Assembly (NCBI GenBank): GCA_021826065.1
Contig: JAKADY010000002.1
Coordinates: forward strand, 51,530 to 115,529
From: Pseudomonadota bacterium
GTDB taxonomy: Bacteria; Pseudomonadota; Gammaproteobacteria; Burkholderiales; Thiobacillaceae
Length of the DNA: 64,000 bases
Direction of reading: 5' to 3'
Part shown: positions 57,354 to 64,000 of the stretch, piece after piece
Position numbering within the stretch: the first letter of the stretch is position 1
Layout of the letters: each line of letters begins with the position of its first letter
Notes under the pieces: model-generated
Told to the model about the DNA's origin: nothing
Database searches by the model: none
Seen by the model: only the letters and a program-made list of their open reading frames with translations
Translations under genes and position numbers: made by a program

Positions 57354-57970
57354 TGCGCGGGTCGGTCGGTCGGATGTGTGCCGGCCCGGGCAGCCGATGG
57401 CTGCGTACCGCGTGTCTCTGCCTGGGCGCTGCGTTACTGGCCGCCTGTGCCCCGCTGCGCCCGCCTGTCGAGGCCCCCACGGCCCTGCCGCAGCCGCTCG
57501 AACAATTCCGCCTGGAGGGCCGTATCTCGGTCAAGAGCGGGGAGCAGGCCTTCTCGGGGGGCATCCGCTGGCAGCATGACGGGCCGCGTGATGAGATCCT
57601 GCTCACCGCTCCCATGGGGCAGGGTGTCGCCCAGCTGCGCCGCGAGCCCGACCGCGTGCGTCTGATCACCGCCGAGGGTGGCGAATTCGAGGCGGCGAGC
57701 GGCGAGGCCCTGCTCGAGCGGGTGTTGGGTGTTCGCCTGCCGGTGGAGGGCATGCTCTACTGGGTCACCGGCCTGCCCCGGCCGCACACGGGATACACGC
57801 TGGGCTGGGACGAGGCCGGGCGCGTGGCACGGCTGGAGCAGGACGGCTGGCAGCTCGACTATGCGCGCCACCAGTCCCAGGCGGGGCGCTGGCTGCCCGG
57901 CCGTATCTTCGCCCGCCGCGACGAGGATCTGGAATTCCGCCTGGTGGTGGACGCATGGCAACTGCCCTGA
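57353..57970 (+). CDS. lolB: Outer-membrane lipoprotein receptor LolB
   Basis: Accepts lipoproteins from LolA and inserts them in the outer membrane. 205 residues with a lipoprotein signal ([14 protein letters not shown], lipobox LAAC). The LolB-like beta sheet shows [19 protein letters not shown] and [20 protein letters not shown] near 55-80 and [21 protein letters not shown] near 120. ATG 57353 overlaps the TPR gene stop by one base (TGATG); ATG 57374 is an alternative. It overlaps ispE by 16 bases. Confidence 0.92.
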   Translation: MRGSVGRMCAGPGSRWLRTACLCLGAALLAACAPLRPPVEAPTALPQPLEQFRLEGRISVKSGEQAFSGGIRWQHDGPRDEILLTAPMGQGVAQLRREPDRVRLITAEGGEFEAASGEALLERVLGVRLPVEGMLYWVTGLPRPHTGYTLGWDEAGRVARLEQDGWQLDYARHQSQAGRWLPGRIFARRDEDLEFRLVVDAWQLP

Positions 57971-58806
57971 ACCCCCCCGGCCCCGCCTGGCCCGCCCCGG
58001 CCAAGCTCAACCTCTTCCTGCACGTGGTCGGGCGGCGGCCAGACGGCTACCACCTGCTGCAGACCGTCTTCCGCCTGATCGACCGCTGCGACGCGATCTA
58101 CCTGGACCGCCGCAGCGACGGCGCGATCCGCCTGCACACCCCCCTGCCCGGGGTGCCCGAGACGCAGGACCTGACCTGGCGTGCGGCGGCGCTGCTGCGC
58201 CGACACACGGGCTGCCGCCTGGGGGCCGACATCTGGCTCGACAAGCGGCTGCCGATGGGCGGCGGGCTCGGCGGCGGCAGCTCGGACGCCGCCACCGTGT
58301 TGATCGCGCTCAACCGGATCTGGGGCCTGGGCCTGCCGCGCGCGGCCCTGCAGGACCTGGGGCTTGCCCTCGGCGCCGACGTGCCGGTGTTCATCTTCGG
58401 CCGCAACGCCTTCGCCGAGGGCGTGGGCGAACGGCTGCAGGCCATAGACCTGCCGCCGGCGAGCTATGTCGTGCTCACCCCGCCGGTCGTCGTCTCCACT
58501 GCCGAGATCTTCGCCTCGCCGGCGTTGACAAGGGACACGCCAGCGATCAAAATAACGGCCCTTCAGCCCGGTCTTGGTCACAACGACCTGGAGCCGGTGG
58601 TGGTCGCGCGATACCCCGTGGTCGGGGAATATCTCGGCTGGCTCCGGCAACATGGCGACGGTCGGCTGACCGGTTCCGGCGGCTGCGTTTTCGCGGCCTT
58701 CCCGGACCGCGCCAGCGCCGAGGCGGTGTTCGCCGCCAGGCCGGAGGGCTGGAACGGTTTTGTCGCGGACGGTCTGGACAGACACCCTCTGTTCGATACC
58801 GTCTGA
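57955..58806 (+). CDS. ispE: 4-diphosphocytidyl-2-C-methyl-D-erythritol kinase
   Basis: Phosphorylates CDP-ME in the non-mevalonate isoprenoid pathway. 283 residues, GHMP kinase fold: [22 protein letters not shown] at the start, ATP loop [17 protein letters not shown] near 100, and C-terminal [13 protein letters not shown] near 240. ATG 57955 overlaps the end of lolB. tRNA-Gln follows 4 bases after the stop. Confidence 0.96.
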   Translation: MATALNPPGPAWPAPAKLNLFLHVVGRRPDGYHLLQTVFRLIDRCDAIYLDRRSDGAIRLHTPLPGVPETQDLTWRAAALLRRHTGCRLGADIWLDKRLPMGGGLGGGSSDAATVLIALNRIWGLGLPRAALQDLGLALGADVPVFIFGRNAFAEGVGERLQAIDLPPASYVVLTPPVVVSTAEIFASPALTRDTPAIKITALQPGLGHNDLEPVVVARYPVVGEYLGWLRQHGDGRLTGSGGCVFAAFPDRASAEAVFAARPEGWNGFVADGLDRHPLFDTV

Positions 58807-58810
58807 CGCT

Positions 58811-58887
58811 TGGGGAGTCGCCAAGCTGGTTAAGGCACCGGATTTTGATTCCGGCATGCGTGGGTTCGAATCCTACCTCCCCAGCCA
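58811..58887 (+). tRNA. tRNA-Gln (anticodon TTG)
   Basis: Acceptor TGGGGAG at 58811-58817 pairs with CTCCCCA at 58877-58883, then G and CCA (58885-58887). The anticodon stem CCGGA/TCCGG encloses TTTTGAT, with anticodon TTG at 58845-58847. Located between ispE and prs as in many proteobacteria. Confidence 0.97.
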
Positions 58888-58896
58888 AAATACCGA

Positions 58897-58924
58897 GCGT
58901 GTGGCCTGCTGCCGCACGCTTTTT
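58897..58924 (+). terminator. Rho-independent terminator after tRNA-Gln
   Basis: GCGTGTGG at 58897-58904, 7-base loop, CCGCACGC at 58912-58919 (one G-T pair), then TTTTT. Confidence 0.85.
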
Positions 58925-58973
58925 GTTTTGTCGGCGCGCCCATGTGCGCCGTTGCTGCGTGTGGGGTGGATCG

Positions 58974-59924
<951 letters not shown>

Positions 59925-59988
59925 CCCCTTTTCACCCACGGTCGCCTGGTCGCGGGCGGCCCTTTACCAACCCAAACAGGAGTCAGTC

Positions 59989-60597
59989 ATGCATTTCGAG
60001 ATCAACGCCACGTCGCGCCAAGCGCAGGGCACCGGTGCGAGCCGCCGCCTGCGCCGCGCCGGCCAGGTGCCCGGCATCATCTACGGCGGCGACAAGCCGG
60101 CCCAGCCCATCTCCCTGGACCATAAGGAGCTGTTCCTGGTCCTGCGCCAGGAGGCCTCGCACTCCTCCGTGCTCGACCTCAAGGTGGACGGACAGCCTGA
60201 GCCCGTGCTGCTCAAGGACGTACAGTTGCATCCCTACAAGCAGCAGATCATGCACGTCGACTTCCAGCGCGTGGACGCCACGCACAAGGTCCACGTCAAG
60301 GTGCCGCTGCACTTCCTGAACGGCGACATCGCCCCCGGGGTCAAGCTGCAGGGCGGCGTGCTGAGCCATGTCATGACCGAGGTCGAGGTGGTCTGTTATC
60401 CGAAGGACCTGCCCGAGTACATCGAGGTGGACCTCAAGGACCTGTCGGCCGGTCACTCCCTGCACCTCTCGCACATCAAGCTGCCGCCCGGGGTGGAGCT
60501 GCCCCAGCTCGCGCGCGGCGAGGACCCGACCGTGGCCACCATCCTGGGCGCCAAGGCCGAGGCCGCGGAGGGCGGCGAGGGCGAGGGGACGGCCTGA
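59989..60597 (+). CDS. rplY: 50S ribosomal protein L25 (general stress protein Ctc form)
   Basis: Binds 5S rRNA. 202 residues, so the long TL5/Ctc form: an L25 domain (about 1-95, [20 protein letters not shown]) plus a C-terminal domain ([21 protein letters not shown] and [19 protein letters not shown]), with an acidic tail rich in Glu and Gly. AGGAG at about 59979 gives a good start. pth follows 10 bases downstream. Confidence 0.96.
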   Translation: MHFEINATSRQAQGTGASRRLRRAGQVPGIIYGGDKPAQPISLDHKELFLVLRQEASHSSVLDLKVDGQPEPVLLKDVQLHPYKQQIMHVDFQRVDATHKVHVKVPLHFLNGDIAPGVKLQGGVLSHVMTEVEVVCYPKDLPEYIEVDLKDLSAGHSLHLSHIKLPPGVELPQLARGEDPTVATILGAKAEAAEGGEGEGTA

Positions 60598-60607
60598 TCC
60601 CCAGCGC

Positions 60608-61222
60608 ATGCAAGCACCGCCGCGACTGGTGGTCGGCCTGGGCAACCCCGGCCCCGAGTATGCTGAAACCCGGCACAACGCCGGGTTTTGGTTTTGTGAG
60701 CGCCTGGCCGGGCGGCTGGGGGTGAGCCTCGCCCGTGAGGGCCGCTTCCACGGCCTGGTCGGCCACTCGCGCGACCCCGACGTGTGGCTGCTGCTGCCGC
60801 AGACCTACATGAACCGCTCCGGGCAGGCGGTCGCGGCGCTCGCCCGCTTCTACCGCATCGCCCCGGGCGAGATCCTGGTCGCCCACGACGAGCTGGACAT
60901 CCCGCCAGGTCATCTGCGTCTCAAATTCGGCGGCGGTCTGGGTGGGCACAATGGCCTGAAGGACATCACCGCCCACCTGGGGACCCAGGACTACTGGCGG
61001 CTGCGGATCGGCATCGGTCACCCGGGCGATCGCAACGAGGTGGTCAACTACGTGCTCAAGCCGCCGCGACGCGAGGAGCAATTCGAGATCGACGCCGCCG
61101 TCACGCGCGCCCTGGAACTCTGGCCGCTCATCGCCCGCGGCGACTGGAATGCGGCGATCCAGCGCGCCAACACCCGACCCAAGCCCCCCTCCCCCCCTCA
61201 CGTCTCAGCAAACGAATCATGA
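60608..61222 (+). CDS. pth: Peptidyl-tRNA hydrolase
   Basis: Recycles peptidyl-tRNA released from ribosomes. 204 residues: [21 protein letters not shown] with the catalytic histidine near 25, [12 protein letters not shown] near 65, [20 protein letters not shown] near 97, GHNGLKDI near 118. The C terminus is extended with Pro ([15 protein letters not shown]). The stop overlaps the ychF ATG by four bases. Confidence 0.96.
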   Translation: MQAPPRLVVGLGNPGPEYAETRHNAGFWFCERLAGRLGVSLAREGRFHGLVGHSRDPDVWLLLPQTYMNRSGQAVAALARFYRIAPGEILVAHDELDIPPGHLRLKFGGGLGGHNGLKDITAHLGTQDYWRLRIGIGHPGDRNEVVNYVLKPPRREEQFEIDAAVTRALELWPLIARGDWNAAIQRANTRPKPPSPPHVSANES

Positions 61223-62316
61223 GCCTCAAGTGCGGTATCGTCGGCCTGCCCAATGTGGGCAAGTCCACCCTGTTCAACGCCCTCACCCGTGCGGGCATCG
61301 CCGCGGAGAACTATCCCTTCTGCACCATCGAGCCCAACGTCGGGGTGGTGGAGGTGCCCGATCCGCGCCTGCACAAGCTGGCGGAGATCGTCAAGCCGCA
61401 GAAGGTCATCCCCGCCATCGTCGAGTTCGTCGACATCGCCGGCCTGGTGGCCGGGGCCTCCAAGGGCGAGGGCCTGGGCAACCAGTTCCTTGCCAACATC
61501 CGCGAGACCGACGCCATCGCCCACGTGGTGCGCTGCTTCGAGAATGACAACGTCGTACACGTGGCCGGACGGGTCGATCCGGTGGCCGACATCGAGGTCA
61601 TCAACACCGAGCTGGCCCTGGCCGACCTGGCCACCGTGGAGAAGGCCCTCGCGCGTTATTCCAAACAGGCGCGCGCCGGTGGCGACAAGGAGGCGCAGCG
61701 CCTGGTGGCCGTCCTGGAGAAGGCGCTCGCCGGCCTGAACGAGGGCCGTCCCGTGCGCGCCCTGGACCTCTACGACGAGGAGCGGGCGCTGCTCAAGCCC
61801 TTGTTTCTGCTCACCCTGAAGCCCACCATGTACGTCGCCAACGTCGATGAGCGGGGGCTGAAGGCCGGCAGCCCGCACCTTCAGCGGGTGCGCGAGTACG
61901 CCGCCGCGGAGGGGGCCCCGGTGGTCCCCGTATGCGCCGCCCTGGAGGCCGAGATCGTCGAGCTCTCGGACGAGGAGAAGGCGGTCTTCCTGGAGGACCT
62001 GGGTCTGAGCGAGCCGGGGCTCAACCGGGTGATCCGCGCCGCCTACGAATTGCTGGGCCTGCAGACCTTCTTCACCGCCGGGCCCAAAGAGGTGCGCGCC
62101 TGGACCATACACCGCGGGGATACGGCGCCCAAGGCGGCGGGGGTCATCCATTCCGACTTCGAGAAGGGCTTCATCCGCGCGCAGACGATCAGCTACGGGG
62201 ACTTCGTCGCCTGCGGCGGTGAGCAGGGCGCGCGCGAGGCCGGCAAGATGCGTGCCGAGGGCAAGGACTACGTGGTGCAGGACGGCGACGTCATCCACTT
62301 TCTGTTCAATGTCTGA
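61219..62316 (+). CDS. ychF: Ribosome-associated P-loop ATPase YchF
   Basis: Obg-family protein that binds ATP rather than GTP and is linked to translation and the oxidative stress response. 365 residues: G1 [18 protein letters not shown] at the start, switch region [20 protein letters not shown]3 [20 protein letters not shown], and G4 as NVDE in [10 protein letters not shown] near 203, the altered motif that gives ATP preference. A C-terminal TGS domain ends [10 protein letters not shown]. Translationally coupled to pth. Confidence 0.97.
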   Translation: MSLKCGIVGLPNVGKSTLFNALTRAGIAAENYPFCTIEPNVGVVEVPDPRLHKLAEIVKPQKVIPAIVEFVDIAGLVAGASKGEGLGNQFLANIRETDAIAHVVRCFENDNVVHVAGRVDPVADIEVINTELALADLATVEKALARYSKQARAGGDKEAQRLVAVLEKALAGLNEGRPVRALDLYDEERALLKPLFLLTLKPTMYVANVDERGLKAGSPHLQRVREYAAAEGAPVVPVCAALEAEIVELSDEEKAVFLEDLGLSEPGLNRVIRAAYELLGLQTFFTAGPKEVRAWTIHRGDTAPKAAGVIHSDFEKGFIRAQTISYGDFVACGGEQGAREAGKMRAEGKDYVVQDGDVIHFLFNV

Positions 62317-62365
62317 GGACCCCATCCGATGCAAAGCCCCCGGCGCGGAGATTTGTCAACGACCG

Positions 62366-62394
62366 TTGACAGCGGGTGACAAGGTCAGCATAAT
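62366..62394 (+). promoter_or_regulatory. Strong promoter of the tRNA-tuf operon
   Basis: Consensus TTGACA at 62366-62371, 17-base spacer, CATAAT at 62389-62394, ending 14 bases before tRNA-Tyr. Confidence 0.85.
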
Positions 62395-62407
62395 TCCATG
62401 CTTTCGC

Positions 62408-62492
<85 letters not shown>

Positions 62493-62575
62493 GGATGCGG
62501 TTTTGCAAGGGTTAAGGCGGCGGAGTCGCGGTCGGACCCGGGGTTGTGCGGTTAGGCCGTTGAACGTGGCCGAAG

Positions 62576-62649
<74 letters not shown>

Positions 62650-62674
62650 GGTTGTAAGGCGGAAGAGTTGTCAG

Positions 62675-62749
<75 letters not shown>

Positions 62750-62809
62750 GATCGCTGTGTCGTGTTGAAAACGTTTTGGGTGAACCTTAAGCGCTGAGAG
62801 GGTGAGCAA

Positions 62810-64000
<1,191 letters not shown>

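Noticed and set aside
57678..58973. Long frame running through lolB, ispE and tRNA-Gln into prs
   Set aside because: It is in the wrong frame for lolB and ispE and crosses a tRNA and a terminator; prs starts at GTG 58974.

Overview
The window is a GC-rich, densely packed proteobacterial chromosome segment. Gene order and protein sequences fit Betaproteobacteria of the Nitrosomonadales/Thiobacillus type best, with Chromatiales-like Gammaproteobacteria as the alternative. Supporting blocks are glmM-pst-tpiA-secG-tRNA-Leu-nuoA-N; argS-SPOR-dsbA; rpoH-ftsX-ftsE-ftsY-M16-M16-rsmD-coaD-ferredoxin; and mutM-TPR-lolB-ispE-tRNA-Gln-prs-rplY-pth-ychF-tRNAs-tuf. The placement is inference; no species is claimed.

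Region by region: (1) 1-7.6 kb holds the end of glmM and a phosphate-uptake locus (pstS, a lipoprotein with an internal duplication, pstC, pstA, pstB). A PHO-box promoter precedes pstS. A second set of PHO half-sites precedes an uncharacterised 82-residue gene. (2) 7.6-24 kb holds tpiA, secG, tRNA-Leu and the complete 14-gene complex I operon nuoA-N. The operon carries several palindromic intergenic repeats and an unusual duplication of the nuoD start at the nuoC/nuoD junction. (3) 24-34.7 kb, mostly minus strand, holds rsmI, dsbA, a SPOR protein, argS and priA, then a MITE-like element next to DnaA-box-like sites, then dacB and a WbpO/WbpP pair for UDP-HexNAc uronic acid sugars. (4) 34.9-44.2 kb is an accessory region. 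It contains a secreted trypsin-like protease, a YgfX-like gene, five repeat-rich coiled-coil genes (four of them one paralogous, mostly membrane-anchored family), an IS21 remnant, a Uma2 nuclease, a broken glycosyltransferase, a RAYT (REP-associated) transposase, an orphan type IV pilin with a Gly-Ser repeat tail, a frameshifted DUF2919 gene and five copies of a small hairpin. (5) 44.2-64 kb returns to housekeeping genes: rpoH preceded by a CIRCE operator, ftsX/E/Y, two M16 peptidases (one interrupted in frame by a palindromic element), rsmD, coaD, ferredoxin, a dynamin-like GTPase, mutM, a TPR lipoprotein, lolB, ispE, prs, rplY, pth, ychF, four tRNAs and tuf, which ends at the last base.

Together the genes describe an aerobic or facultative respirer with high-affinity phosphate uptake, a proton-pumping NADH dehydrogenase, a cell envelope with lipoprotein sorting and a nucleotide-sugar pathway, and a heat-shock sigma factor that appears to be under HrcA control. 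The most unusual material is the coiled-coil/hairpin array at 41.8-44.2 kb, the nuoC-nuoD relay, the in-frame palindromic insertion in the second M16 gene, the PHO-linked small gene and the repeat-tailed pilin.
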